Assembly: GCA_022559845.1 (NCBI GenBank)
Contig: CM040125.1
Span: 290,580,200 to 290,644,199, forward strand
From: Amorphophallus konjac
Taxonomy: Eukaryota > Streptophyta > Magnoliopsida > Alismatales > Araceae
DNA: 64,000 bases
Reading direction: 5' to 3'
Positions 34,108 to 46,288 of this stretch are shown here, piece after piece; the stretch's first letter is position 1, and every line of letters begins with the position of its first letter. The position numbers and the translations under genes are program-made. The notes beneath the pieces were generated by a model, which saw only the letters and a program-made list of their open reading frames with translations, had not been told where the DNA came from and did no database searches.

Positions 34108-35200
34108 TATGCCCCTCCTTAACGCCCTCTTTGCAGGGGTGCGAGCGGAGGTGAAGCCGAGGTGATATCAACGAACCGACCAAAGAAAACCTTCGACCCC
34201 AACGAACCGACCAAAGAAAACCTTCGAATTCGGAATGGAATTAGTTCACCTTACTCGAGCATTTGGACACACAGCTGACCATCACTTGACGGGACATTTC
34301 TTAAGCAGACTATGGGGCATGAAAGCTCAAAAGGATGCGCATGATGCATGCTGGGCTAAAAATAAAAGAAATCGTTAAAACGAATGCGAAGAAAGATTAA
34401 AATATAAAATATTCGAGAGTAGTATTATTAAGCTGGGAATATCAGAGTCAAGATACCGTCCGCAACCACAGCGTGCGGATAGAACCGTCCTCCTCGTGAT
34501 ATCCCAACTTAACGACTTATCCGAAGGTTAGGTATAAGAGCCTGGATCATCATTGTTTTTGTTGAAGGGGAACATCAGATCCTGGGACACATAAGAAACC
34601 TGCCGGCTCTCGAAATATTATAACATAATACCATATAATAATGCAATAAGGGATTTTAGGGATAGAAGGCCATACCTGACTTACCTGTGCAGGCGAAATG
34701 GCGAGACAGACTAAAGTGATGCTGCATAAGATGGTTAAGATATGTATTTCCAAAGAAAATATTCAATATTCATGATTTAAATAGACCAACCAGATATACG
34801 GCTTCATGTCAACCGTGCAAGATTCCAAACGGCTCTAGGTTAGCCGTTCTTACCTGACCTTCGAACAAATCTTACAGGGCCGGTTGCCAGTGACGAACGG
34901 CTGGTACGGCACCGTTTATAATAAGAACGGCTCCAAGAGAACCGCTCGAGCATAGAATTCCAACCGACTTGAAATTAACGGTCAAGAGATACATACGGTT
35001 ATATACGAACCGTTCACACAATGAACGGTCTAACGATAGACCGTTCTTCTCCGCAACCTCGAAAAAAAAGGGAACCCCCTCATCTCCCTCCACCGTAACT
35101 GACGGTGGAAGGAACGAAGGGGCAAAACACCCTCACTCTCCCTCTCTCACTCTCTCTTCTCAACCTCTCTTCCTCTCTCAATCTCCCCCTAGCCTACTTG
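34108..35200. other. Tat-B spacer between 3' LTR and antisense PMD gene
   Basis: This would be the promoter side of the + strand PMD gene. CGG-N11-CCG palindromes start at 34830, 34898, 34928 and 34996, and an 18-bp form is at 35026. A CT-rich stretch (about 35125-35190) directly precedes the ATG and looks like a plant 5' UTR. A tandem AACGAACCGACCAAAGAAAACCTTCGA duplication lies at about 34172-34228. No other gene is seen. Confidence 0.7.
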
Positions 35201-38200
35201 ATGACCCGGACGAAGCACCAGGCGGCCAGGCCGTCAGCCGCCGGTGAGGGCTCACCGGCGCCGGAGCAACCGCCACCACCGTCGGAGGAGGGACATACGC
35301 CTGGGGTGACGATGGAAGAGCTCGCCATCGTCGCTGCTGACGAAGAGGCCCCTGCCGGCGAGGAGGAGGTCACTGGAGGACCACCACCCACGGGGGCGGC
35401 CAAAAAGCCACGTGATCCCGAGGTAGGCCTCCCCGCCTTTCTTCCCATTTCTTTTGATTTTGTTCCCTGCATGTTAGTTTTAGGGGTTTAGAGGGGCTTA
35501 GGGGGTGTCGGTTTATGGACCACGGAGGTCTCCCAGCCGGCCGGGGGGCCTTCACCATTGTCAGGGACGGCGACGGAAAAATGGTTTAACAGAAACCGTA
35601 CGGCAAAACAATGCGGTCCCCAAAGGACCTCCTCAAATAAACACGGTGCAGGGAACGCCGCTCACCCTTACAAAGCCAACGGGGCACCAAAACCCCAATA
35701 CGGCGAGGTTATCACCGTTCAAAAGGTAGGCGGACCACATAGGTCCGTCTAAACATGTAACCAAGCAAAACAATACGGTCCTTACAGGACCGTCATCAAA
35801 ACAATACGGTCAAAGGTGGGCCGTTACTCCTTAGGAAGATGGGCAAACAGACGGTTCCGGGTAATCCGTCCATGATGGAAACGGTTAGGGAGAGCCCGTT
35901 CAAACGGGGGGACCTGAGAAACAGAGCGGTCTGAGGGAGGCCGCTCATCTATAGAGCGGTTCGTGAGTAACCGTTCTTCAAATCAATAATTGGACTTTGA
36001 GCATTTTATTTATATGAAACAAATGTGAAACTAAATGACTAATGTAAATGAGATGGATGAATGCAGGGGAAGCGTAGGACTCGTACCTCCTGGCTGCAGG
36101 GTCAGGCAGTGTACCTCGCACTGCCGGACTTCCAGAGGGAGCGGTTGACTGCCATGGGGTTCGCCCCCTTCTTGAGTATCGAGGTGTGTCGCTTTGACGC
36201 AGCTCTGCTCTATGCCCTGCACGACCGCTGGGATCCAGTGAGTCAGACGTTCTTATTCCCGTGGGGGCACATGGTCCCTACATTGGAGGACGTGGCCAGG
36301 CTTACTGGCCTACGCGTGCACGGGTCGCCGGTCAGCGGGACTACTTTTCCTGACTACCGGGGAATGGCTCGGGAGCTGCTCGGCCTACAGCTGCGGCGCC
36401 CCGAGAGGCAGTCGACCCTCCTTCCCCGGGCTGCTCTTCAGGACAGCCTGGGTCTTCGACGAGCTGGCGTTGCAGTGGGCGAGCGACCAGAGGAGCACTT
36501 GGAGCGGCTCGTCGGGTTGGCGAGGCCGAGGGTCGCAGCGGTACCGGGACCCGAGGCAGACAGAGTACTACGATGGTTTCTGATGCTGATGTTCGGGCGG
36601 CTTCTCTTCTCCACTCGGGCGGACGTGATGAGCTGTCGCTTCCTCCCTTTCCTCCAGGAGCTCGAGCATGTAGGTGACTATGCTTGGGGAGCGGCGGTCC
36701 TCACCTTCCTCTTTGACACCCTTAGTTCGACGGCGTGTCGGACGATGCTTGGGGGCTTCTCCCCCTTACTCCAGGTGCGACTTTCTTCTCTAGTCTTAAT
36801 TATGCAACTCTATGTGCTTACTGAATGCTGACACGACTTGTGGTATAGGTGTGGGCCTACGTGCGCCTACGTGGGTTGGGGAGAGGCGAGGAGACCCGCC
36901 CTGGGCTCCTGCCGATCGCGCGGAGGTGGACAGCACCCCGGGAAATGATGGCCTTGAGGAGGCAGGTCCGGGAGCTGCAGGACGACCTGGACACTCTACC
37001 GTACACCTCGGTACGCTTCTAGACTCAGACTCTTTAAATACATGCTATTCTGTCAAGATATGATGATGCTGATGCAGTTTCCTATTCTTTGCAGGTACGG
37101 TGGAATCCTTACACGGAGGAGAGCCCGGAGGGCCAGCCGTGGGTGACCGAGGCCTTGGCCTTCTCTGGCCGGGACGTGTGGCTTCACTGCATGAATGTGG
37201 TGGAGCCACTACACTTTAGGTTGGTGATGAGGACCATCGGGGTCTATCAGCCGGCCGTAGAGTTTCCTGCGCCCGAGAAGGCGGGGGAACGGGTGTCGAG
37301 GACGACCCGGGGACTCCGCGAGGCGTACGATTGGACAGCGAGGAACGCCGAGCAGGTTGCCGACTGGGCCGCGCGAGGGCGAGTGGTGACCGCCCGGGCA
37401 GAGAGCGACAGCGCGTACTACACTGCGTACGCACGGCACTACCGGGACCAGGTGTTCCGAGGCGCCCACCGACCGGTACGACTTTTAAACTTTGTCTATT
37501 ATGCTTATGAATGATGCACTAACAAGGACTTTTACATGCAGGTCGACCCCGCAGACGAGTGGCAGAGTTGCAGGGACTCCTGCACTCCACCATCCAGGAG
37601 AGAGACGAGGCCCGATAGGCCCTGGCCCTACTGGTGAGTGCTCTAAACCTAAACTCTTTAAATTATGCAGTTCTATATGATTATGACTATGCCTATGACT
37701 AACCTGGAGTATTTGGATGCAGCGCGCTGAGGGTGTTCAGAGGGCGGGACCAGACGCTCCTTCTTCCTCCTCCGTCCAGACCCCAGCAGATCGAACCGAT
37801 CGGGATGCGGACTTCACTCGGATGGTAGAGCGGGCCAAAGCGGCCGAGGTGGCACTCGTGGAGAGGGTACACGAATCTCCATACTTCCTCTTGCTCATTT
37901 ATGCTTATGAAATGTATGAAATGTGACCAACTGATAGTGATATGTGAATGCAGACGTCCGAGCTGACCCGCCTCCAGGCGGAGCTGGAGCGGAGCCGGGT
38001 GGCGGCTCTGGAGGAGGTAGCCCGGGTGCGAGAAGAGGCTGCGCGGAGCCGACCGGTGGACGCAGTGGAGACGACACTCCTCCCGGCCGAGCTAGAGCGA
38101 CAACGGGCCGGTGCTACCGAGGCGGACCATTACCGGGCAGAGGCCGAGCGTTACAGGAGTGAGGCAGAGCATGCCCGTCTACAGGTTGCCCGGTTGGAGG

Positions 38201-38439
38201 GCAAGGTGGAGGGTCTGAAGGAGGCGAGTCGGGAGCGTAGCAGGGCGACTGCGAGTGGCAGCCACGGCACCCACGGCTCCGTGAGGAGTTACTTCACTGG
38301 TTCCTCCGGCCATCGGAGGAACGAGGAGGAGGAGCGGCGCCGGCGACGGCGTGATGAGGCGACCTCAGTGATGCCTCCCCCAAAGAGGCATGAGGGCAAT
38401 GGAGACAGTGACGGGGGCCAGGGAGAGGGAGCTGCTTGA
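35201..38439 (+). CDS. Plant mobile domain (PMD) protein gene, 7 exons, antisense in Tat-B
   Basis: Proposed exons: 35201-35422, 36067-36774, 36849-37010, 37095-37475, 37542-37632, 37723-37866, 37954-38439. All introns are GT..AG, and exons 1-4, 6 and 7 are consistent with phase 0. Exon 1 is Pro/Glu/Ala-rich. Exons 2-4 carry the PMD (aminotransferase-like mobile domain) signature: FLFPWGHMVPTLEDVARL followed by TGLRVHG, later VWAYVRL and RWNPYTEE. Exons 6-7 form an Arg/Glu/Ala coiled coil, ending in a basic Arg-rich tail. Exon 5 reads best one base out of phase and then meets a TAG, so one small lesion is likely. PMD proteins occur in transposons and as host genes (MAIN/MAIL) connected with silencing. 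Exon GC is high. Intron 1 holds a CGG-N11-CCG array. Confidence 0.75.
35582..35973. repeat. CGG-N11-CCG palindrome array in intron 1 of the PMD gene
   Basis: Exact sites start at 35731, 35776, 35807, 35852, 35882, 35927 and 35957, spaced about 30-45 bp. One-base variants are at 35582 (TGG) and 35614 (ends CCT). Centres are unrelated in sequence. This is the densest cluster in the window. Confidence 0.9.
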
Positions 38440-38531
38440 CTGATTGTACTGGGCCCGTCCTTTGTACATGGTGTGACATGATTAGTGATGTGCCTATCTT
38501 TGTTTTTCATTTGTTTTGTGGATGAATGTAT

Positions 38532-38536
38532 GTATG
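38532..38536 (+). repeat. Target-site duplication of the gag-only element (left; right copy 45968-45972)
   Basis: GTATG lies on both outer sides of the paired LTRs. The insertion site is about 93 bp downstream of the PMD gene stop codon. Confidence 0.9.
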
Positions 38537-40801
38537 TGATTTAGCACAGCCCAAGGATGACTAAATATGCAATGAACAACCTAGGACCTAGATCCACAAG
38601 CATACAAGCTCTCCAATGATTCTCACAATAGCGTCTTACTCACATGGCACACGCGATCACCCGGCGGGGCCGGGGGATGATGGCAAGGGTCCGAGGGGGA
38701 ACCCAATGAATCTAATGGACTTAGTGGGCTTAGGCTGACCCCAAAGAGTCTAGGATTCCCAACTTAGTGGGCGGCTGGTCCGCAGGGCGGAGTTTGGGGT
38801 GGCACTCTCTCCCGGTCCGCGGTGGGCACTAACAAATGAACATACAAGTACGGGCCCTCTTCTCACCGTCCGACGAGCATTCAAAGCAATACTAAACTTC
38901 CAGAAGTAAGGCTATCAAGGTTAGTACCAGAGGCTCACCTGATTGGTGTGAAGACACCGATCCCGCTCGGAGACGAGGGCGCGCCGGGAGGCGAGGGTAT
39001 ATACCCGATCGCCGCGGCGATGTAGCTTGACCTGAAAGTGTAAAGAGTACAACACTACGCCTCTCGCAAGAGGGATGATCTTGGGGTGGGGATTAAGTTA
39101 ATTACAACCAAAACTACCCTCACACAGGGAGGGGCCTTCAGCCGGCCAAGCGGGGTGGGGACTTATGCAAAGAGGATCGACTTTCCGAGCTCCGCCGGTT
39201 CTACCTTTCTTCTGTATTTCTGGACAGGGGGACGAAGTTGACACTGCCAAAATTTCCACCGAGCTCAGAACCTGATGAGACTTGCGCCAAAAGTTTTCTA
39301 ACGGACCAAGGATGATCTCTGAATTTTTACTAAGCCTGGTACAGTCGTTTCTGGCCGAGGTAGAGTCTGGAACCGGACTGATTGGTTCTGCCTCTGTCTG
39401 GTGCAGAATAATGTTGCTGGTTGCAGAGGGTGCCACGATCACTACCAAGCTCTGATTGAGGCAAGACCTAAATCGTTGGAACCGTTGTCGAGTCTTATTT
39501 CTGTCGGCACTGACGGCGAGGTCGGAAGATGTCGGAGAAGACCAAGACGATCAGATGAGTAGAGGGGTGTCGGTTCTACCTCCTATAAACCGACCTGACA
39601 CACTTGGAGTGGAAAATTTGTAACTTGAGATGCCGATGTCCAAATGTAGATCTGCTTCTTGAGGATGAAAGAGGGCTTGATAGGGAAGAACTTTTCTGAA
39701 TAACACTTGATCTGAATCCCAAACGGTTCATCGTGGTCGGGCTTCCAATCTCGCTCTAGTTCTCTGCCTGGGGTCTTCTGCGCAGTCGTGGGAGATCAGC
39801 TCCTGCGGATAGCTCCGACTTTCGAAGCCGGCAAGACCACCACCGTTGGAAAGCTATCTCGATGACGATTCCAGAAATGTAGGCCTTGCCACCTGAATCT
39901 TTGAGAGGCAGTCGTGGCTGCCTCTGTAAGTTGCTGCAACTCTGCTGTCTGAAACAGAGGCTGAATGAGAAGAAGATGAGGGGGTGGGGAAGGGGATGGC
40001 CAAGAGAGTAAGAGGTGGAGGGTGAACTTGGCTGGTATGGGGAAGGGGGGATGCGACTTTGGGTGGTTTGGGAGGTGGGGAGATGGAAGGGCACTACCCT
40101 AGGGAGAGGGAAATTCGAATTTGGGCTTAGGGAAGAGCCCCTTCAACCTTGGGGAGAGGAAGGGGTGCTTAGGAAGTGGTGTTGGGTAGTTGGGGGTTGG
40201 GAGGTGGGGTGTGGATTGGAGGATGCCACCTTGGGTTGGGGGGGAGTTAAATGGGTGTATGGGGAAGGGGAGAGGTCTTAATGAGGGGTGAATGGGGAGG
40301 AGAGAGAAAATTCCGAAAATTGGGTGGAGGGAGAGAGAGAGAGAGATAAAGAGAGAGAGAGAGATAATGGGTGAGAGAGGGAAGAGAGATTTGGTAGAGA
40401 GGAGTAAGACTAGAGAATTTTTTCTATTCAAATGATTCTTCAAAAGTTGTTACATATGAGGAGTGGGGTGGCCTATTTATAGGCACATGACTTTTTCACA
40501 AAGGACCCTAACAAAAGACACAATGACTAATAACCGAAGAGAAGGGGGGGCATCCATGGGCCTAGCCCAATGAGATGGGCCCAATAACCTATCAAACCAA
40601 CATAATGACTCAATACTTAGGAAAATGACTCAACAACCTAGGTACATGACTCAAATAAAGGGAAAATTATATGATATTGACTCAAAGAAAATGTGAAGAT
40701 TACATGACTAGACTCAAAAATACATGACTAACATAATGGCGCTTGCCGACGAACAATCCGAGTCCGGAGAAAATGTGGAGGGGCAAGGGATGCCCTCATC
40801 A
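38537..40801 (-). mobile_element. Gag-only element, 3' LTR (left copy)
   Basis: TGATTTAGCACAGCC..CCCTCATCA. The fifth base differs from the other copy (TGATGTAGC). A TATA box TATAAATA is on the minus strand at 40474-40481, with four TGACTCA sites upstream of it at 40606, 40626, 40647 and 40678. GA-rich simple sequence lies at about 40325-40390. The proteins readable within the LTR are shared by both copies but are not recognisable. Confidence 0.9.
40606..40684. promoter_or_regulatory. Four TGACTCA (GCN4/AP-1-like) sites in U3 of the gag-only element
   Basis: TGACTCA at 40606-40612, 40626-40632, 40647-40653 and 40678-40684, within an ATGACT-rich stretch, about 125-210 bp upstream of the minus-strand TATA box. 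TGACTCA is a classic bZIP target (GCN4 box in plant storage-protein promoters). The right LTR has the same arrangement at about 45770-45850. Confidence 0.7.
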
Positions 40802-41163
40802 TACCCCCGGGGTGGGGAAAACTCGACCCCGTCGAGTATGGGTCCACCAGGGAAGTAGTACATCAAACTGTGGCTCTGGGTGATCCTCGATCTCCATACT
40901 CAACCCGCGACCATAGTCGGGGAACGGCGCTTCAGCTCGACAAAGTGACTCGGTCATACCCTCATGCTGGCGATGGGATCTTGCTTGCCTAGTATTGTCG
41001 CTGTGTGCTCACGTCGGGCTCTCAGGCTATTTGTGGTGGCACTCCGAGGGTGTCTCTCACAAGGGTAGGTGTAAGCTGGAGGCACTCACTAGGATCCACC
41101 GCGGTGCCCTTATAAGGTGCTAGATCCGCCACATGAGAAATGGGGAGAATCCCAAAACCCTTT

Positions 41164-42471
41164 TTAAAAGTTCAACCCAGAAGCCGGGTTGCCAAAGCCA
41201 CTCAGAACTTGGCAAGGTCCAAGTCCTCGTGCCCTCAATTTGGAGGTGACCCTGGGGTAGAGCCACTCCAAAGTCATCATCGTTAAGTTACCAACTTGGA
41301 ATTCCAAGTGGCGCTCATGAGTTTTTGCTCGCTTGTTGTGAATATCATCGCTTGTTGCTTGATATGTGCTTGGATGCATATGCCATGCTTGATGATGCGA
41401 TGTGAGCAGGCACTGTTTGGTATGCAAAGGTGGTCTGGGGTAGCCACATGTAGATCGATCATGCTTTGATGCTATGAAGATTGTGACAGACTCAGGGGGG
41501 CCGGGACATCCATAGATGAACCTTTTATGCATGGGTATGACAAATGTCGGGGGACCCGGACATCCATGCATGCTCCTCTCATACTTAAGACTCATGATGA
41601 ATGAGGGTGGGTCAATACATCCAAATACGGTCCACTTATGCTTCCTACTTGACATGTGGGTGATGTAAATGAATGTACCCGACTTATGAATCATGCCAAG
41701 TGGTGTTGTATGCCAAGACTTATGCACTCTTGTGACAAAGATGTCTCCTATGTGTGGGCCTTTGGACTTCCATTGGAATGGGTCGAAGGGGTCTAGAAAG
41801 GTGGATATCATGAGATGGGGCACTTCCTCGATCCCTAGGTGTATACCACCCAAAGTCATGGTTCCCATGGTGTAACCCGGGTCTGGGATGGGGTGGATTG
41901 GATCAAACATGGTGGGTTGGGGTAGGAAAAGGTAGGTGGTAGGTAAGGTGGTTGGGTTACTTGGGTTCCTTGACTCCCATTGAAATGGATCATAAAGTGG
42001 GTTACCAAGGGGCTCCATGTCCTCAAGGTCCTCAAAAGGTGATGAGTAATCTTCTTCTAGTGGAATGGTTGGGCCGGTGTATGGGGTGGGCTGGTTGGTC
42101 AAGGTTTTAGGAATCACAATGGTAGGGGAGTGGACCAGGATGGGCTCTTCCACTATGGGGAGAAGGAAAAGGATGTCACTAGTGTAGCAACCAATAGTGC
42201 AAACTGAGGAGATAGACCCAATGCATGGATGGATGAGGTTAAGGCTCTTGGGTTGGTCAGCTCCTAGGGCCAATAAAGAAGTCAAGTCTGATTGCCACTT
42301 TAGACCTTTGAGGAGATCATCCCAATCTTCTACCTCATAGTAGGAATGGATTGTGGTGTGATAGGAGTGGAGGGGAACAATTTGGGATGGATATCCCAAA
42401 GGTGAGAGAGGTGGGGGTGAGCTAGGAAGGGTGGGTCCTTGCTTGAGCCATTGGAGTATATGCTCATTCAT
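41164..42471 (-). pseudogene. Gag-only element, second ORF with a remnant of pol C-terminus
   Basis: An open frame of 435 codons on the minus strand. Most of it is Pro/His/Thr-rich and unrecognised, with a repeated CxGCPGPP(T/E)-like segment (CPGPPTFVIP, CPGPPESVTI, YPRPPLHT). The last ~45 residues (LEFQVGNL.., then SKLRARGLGPCQVLSGFG) resemble the chromodomain-proximal end of Ty3/gypsy integrase. This suggests an internal pol deletion rather than a new gene. Confidence 0.5.
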
Positions 42472-43492
42472 GGTGAAGGTGGCTCTTGAGGATCCGGGCT
42501 ATTTGAAGTGGTAAAGGGTTGAGGCTTTTCCTTACCATTGGTGTGATCTTGGGCTTCCTTATGGGTGGGAATGGGTTCCGGACTAGCATCTACTCCCATG
42601 TGGAGGGTTGTGGAGGTTTCAATTCCTAGTGTTAATGGGTTTGGTAGGTCTAATGCGGGAGAATTGGTGATAGCTGGAGCATGGTGCACTTGGGGTGGTG
42701 GGCAAGGGTGGACTTGGATCGGAAGGGGAAGTAGAGGAGGCCTAGGTTGGGGAAAGATTGGTGTAGGAAGCGGGAGGTGAGTTGGGTGAGGGGTTTTGGG
42801 TTTGGGGATGGTGGCCATTATGGGCCTTGGTGGAGGGGTGGACACGGTGTCCACATGGTTTTTAATGGTGAGGGTTGGATGAGTGGTGGTCACCATGGAG
42901 GGAATTGGGTCGGTTAGGGGTCTCTTGCCCTTGGAATCATTTGGGGTGGAAGTGGGGGCTAAAGAGGCTTGACTAGTGTAGGTTAGTGAAGGGGGTTTTG
43001 GTTGGGGTGTGGGGGCCCTCATGGGATTAGGTGGGGAGGTGGAGGCCTTGGAGACTTGGGTTCTAGTGGTAAGGGTTTGGACGGGTGGGTTTGGAGGAGT
43101 GAGAGTGCTCTTCGAGTTTTGGTAACCCGGGTAGGAAGGGGACATATATTTTGCTCTAAGTTGCTCCTTCATGTCCTCCAAGTGGTGATGGGAGTTTCCC
43201 TTCTAAGTATCTTTAGCCCGACAATTTGCATCCAATAAGTTTCCGCCCGTTTGGTAAGTTGCATTTTGGCAACCAATGCCTTTTCATCCTCGGATATATG
43301 ATACCAAGTGAAGTATTGGTCCATTGTAGCTTCCCAATCTAAATATTCTCTAGGAGAGGTTCCATCAAAGGTGGGAAGTGGGAAAGGGACCATTCTATCG
43401 TCTGTCCTTGGGGCGGGCCTATTTTCTCCAAGTTGGTTGAGTCGGTCCGATATGTTATCAAGCCGCTCATTGGCATAGGTCAAGGCTTTCAT
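42468..43492 (-). pseudogene. gag: Gag-only element, gag with 1-bp frameshift
   Basis: Minus-strand Gag of the Retrotrans_gag type: FPLPTFDGTSPREYLDWEA, WYHISEDEKALVAKMQL and ETYWMQI, then PITTW. At about 43182 the frame breaks; one base later, EDMKEQLRAKYMSPSY continues the usual Gag motif (tWee.k..mr..f.p..Y). After that the product is a Pro/Thr-rich linker to 42468. It lies downstream of the primer site. It is the only packaging-related protein in the element. Confidence 0.7.
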
Positions 43493-43690
43493 GAAGTAGT
43501 TGACATGGCCAGGGAAGTTATAGGGTGTTAGTGGTAGGCATCTCTTGGTGGCTTGAACTTATGGAGTGGGCCGATTGGTAAGGTTGATATGAGGTGGCCA
43601 TACTAGGGGACAAGAGTGATGCACTTGAAGACTCTAAATGCATAGACATGTCCTAGGACCAACTTGATAGAGACAAGTTGTGAACTTACT

Positions 43691-43701
43691 CTGATACCAC
43701 T
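43691..43701 (-). other. Primer-binding site of the gag-only element (tRNA-iMet)
   Basis: On the minus strand TGGTATCAGAG begins 2 nt after the 5' LTR end (43704). It fits initiator-Met tRNA and sets the element's orientation as minus. Confidence 0.9.
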
Positions 43702-43703
43702 TG

Positions 43704-45967
43704 ATGTAGCACAGCCCAAGGATGACTAAATATGCAATGAACAACCTAGGACCTAGATCCACAAGCATACAAGCTCTCCAATGATTCTCACAATAGCGTC
43801 TTACTCACACGGCACACGCGATCACCCGGCTGGGCCGGGGGATGATGGCAAGGGTCCGAGGGGGAACCCAATGAATCTAATAGACTTAGTGGGCTTAGGC
43901 TGACCCCAAAGAGTCTAGGATTCCCAACTTAGTGGGCGGCTGGTCCGCAGGGCGGGGTTTGGGGTGGCACTCTCTCCCGGTCCGCGGTGGGCACTAACAA
44001 ATGAACATACAAGTACGGGCCCTCTTCTCACCGTCCGACGAGCATTCAAAGCAATACTAAACTTGCAGAAGTAAGGCTATCAAGGTTAGTACCAGAGGCT
44101 CACCTGATCGGTGTGAAGACACCGATCCCGCTCGGAGACGAGGGCGCACCGGGAGGCGAGGGTATATACCCGATCGCCGCGGCGATGTAGCTTGACATGA
44201 AAGTGTAAAGAGTACAACACTACGCCTCTCGCAGGAGGGATGATCTTGGGGTGGGGATTAAGTTAATTACAACCAAAACTATCTCCACACAGGGAGGGGC
44301 CTTCAGCCGGCCAAGCGGGGTGGGGACTTATGCAAAGAGGATTGACTTTCCGAGCTCCGCCGGTTCTGCCTTTCTTCTGTATTTCTGGACAGGGGGTCGA
44401 AGTTGACGCTGCCAAAATTTCCACTGAGCTCAGAACCTGATGAGACTTGCACCAAAAGTTTGCTAACGGACCAAGGACGATCTCTGAATTTTTACTAAGC
44501 CTGGTACAGTCGTTGCTGGCCGGGGTAGAGTCTGGAACCGGACTGATTGGTTCTGCCTCTGTCTGGTGCAGAACAATGTGGCTGGTTGCAGAGGGTGCCA
44601 CGATCACTACCAAGCTCTGATTGAGGCGAGACCTAAATCGTTGGAACCGTTGTCGAGTCTTCTTTCTGTCGGCACTGACGGAGAGGTCGGCAGATCTCGG
44701 AGAAGACCGAGACAATCAGATGAGTAGAGGGGTGTCGGTTCTGGCTCCTATAAACTGACCTGACACACTTGGAGTGGAAAATTTGTAACTTGAGATGTCG
44801 ATGTCCAAATGCAGATCTGCTTCTTAAGGATGAAAGAGGACTTGAGAGGGAAGAACTTTTCTGAAGAACACTTGATCTGAATCCCAAACGGTTCGTGATG
44901 GTCGGGCTTCCAATCTTGCTCTGGTTCTCTACCTGGGGTCTTCTGCGCAGTTGTGGGAGATCAGCTTCTGCGGATAGCTCTGACTTCGGAAGCCGGCGAG
45001 ACCACCACCGTTGGAAAGCTATCTCGATGTCGATTCCAGAAATATAGGCCTTGCCACCTGAATCTTTGAGAGACGGTCGTGGCTGCCTCTGCAAGTTGCT
45101 GCAACTCTACTGTCTGAAACAGAGGCTGAATGAGAAGAAGATGAGGGGGTGGGGAAGGGGATGGCCGAGAGAGTAAGAGGTGGAGGGTGAACTTGGCTGG
45201 TATGGGGAAGGGGGGCTGCGACTTTGGGTGGTTTGGGAGATGGGGAGATGGAAGGGCACTGCCCTAGGGAGAGAGAAATTCGAATTTGGGCTTAGGGAAG
45301 AGCCCCTTCAACCTTGGGGAGAGGAAGGGGTGCTTAAGAAGTGGTGTTGGGTAGTTGGGGGTTGGGAGGTGGGGTGTGGATTGGAAGATGCCACCTTGGG
45401 TTGGGGGGGAGTTAAATGGGTGTATGGGGAAGGGGAGAGGTCTTAATGAGGGGTGAATGGGGAGGAGAGAGAAAATTCCGAAAATTGGGTGGAGGGAGAG
45501 AGAGAGAGAGAGATAAAGAGAGAGAGAGAGATAATGGGTGAGAGAGGGAAGAGAGATTTGGTAGAGAGGAGTAAGACTAGAGAATTTTTTCTATTCAAAT
45601 GATTCTTCAAAAGTTGTTACATATGAGGAGTGGGGTGACCTATTTATAGGCACATGACTTTTTCACAAAAGACCCTAACAAAAGACACAATGACTAATAA
45701 CCAAAGGGAAGGGGGGCATCCATGGGCCTAGCCCAATGAGATGGGCCCAATAACCTATCAAACCAACATAATGACTCAATACTTAGGAAAATGACTCAAC
45801 AACCTAGGTACATGACTCAAATAAAGAGAAAATTATATGATATTGACTCAAAGAAAATGTGAAGATTACATGACTAGACTAAAAAATACATGACTAACAT
45901 AATGGCGCTTGCCGACGAACAATCCGAGTCTGGAGAAAATGTGGAGGGGCAAGGGATGCCCTCATCA
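43704..45967 (-). mobile_element. Gag-only element, 5' LTR (right copy, 2264 bp)
   Basis: TGATGTAGCACAGCC..CCCTCATCA on the + strand, followed by GTATG. A minus-strand TATAAATA box lies at 45641-45648. The copy is nearly identical to 38537-40801. Confidence 0.92.
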
Positions 45968-46030
45968 GTATGAGTGGGCGAAATGAGTTTGAGGAGCGCG
46001 CTTAGCCTGAGAGAGATGAGCGATGCACAC

Positions 46031-46236
46031 GCCGACTTGAGTGAGATGAGAGACGCACCCGCCGACTTGAGTGAGATGAGAGACGCACCCGCCGACTTGA
46101 GTGAGATGAGATATGCACCCGCCGACTTGAGTGAGATGAGAGACGCACCCGCCGACTTGAGTGAGATGAGAGACGCACACGCCGACTTGAGTGAGATGAG
46201 AGACGCACACGCCGACTTGAGTGAGATGAGAGCGCT
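46031..46236 (+). repeat. 30-bp tandem repeat (about 7 units)
   Basis: Unit GCCGACTTGAGTGAGATGAG followed by AGACGCACC(C) or a close variant, 30 bp, repeated seven times with few differences. Because 30 is a multiple of three it stays open in several frames, giving repeats such as ADLSEMRDAP, but nothing suggests it is translated. It lies 64 bp from the gag-only insertion and upstream of the DUF7745-like gene. Confidence 0.95.
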
Positions 46237-46288
46237 AAGTGATTGAGACATGAGTGCAGCAGGTTAATCGGGGGGCAGAGCATATGGA

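Larger units (their letters stand above)
38537..45967 (-). mobile_element. Non-autonomous gag-only LTR retrotransposon (LARD-like) inside Tat-B
   Basis: 7431 bp with 2.26-kb LTRs (38537-40801 and 43704-45967) starting TGATG and ending CATCA, which is also a short terminal inverted repeat. TSD GTATG. The 2.9-kb interior reads on the minus strand: primer site, gag fragment, Pro-rich ORFs, and a short piece resembling the very end of Ty3/gypsy integrase. No protease, RT, RNase H or integrase core is present, so it must be mobilised in trans. The LTRs are very similar, so it is young and is the latest insertion in the stack. Confidence 0.9.

Noticed and set aside
37944..38162. Alternative ORF overlapping the last PMD exon
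   Set aside because: It is a shadow frame of a GC-rich coiled-coil exon; the exon frame continues the upstream exons through phase-0 splice sites.
40015..40281. Trp/Gly-rich ORF (also at 45180-45446)
   Set aside because: It is present in both LTRs of the gag-only element, in the antisense frame of the LTR, over G-rich sequence. It is duplicated with the LTR and shows no coding signature.
45874..46283. Repeat proteins (ADLSEMRDAP, SLISLKSAG) over the 30-bp array
   Set aside because: A 30-bp unit stays open in every frame on both strands, so open reading here carries no evidence of coding.
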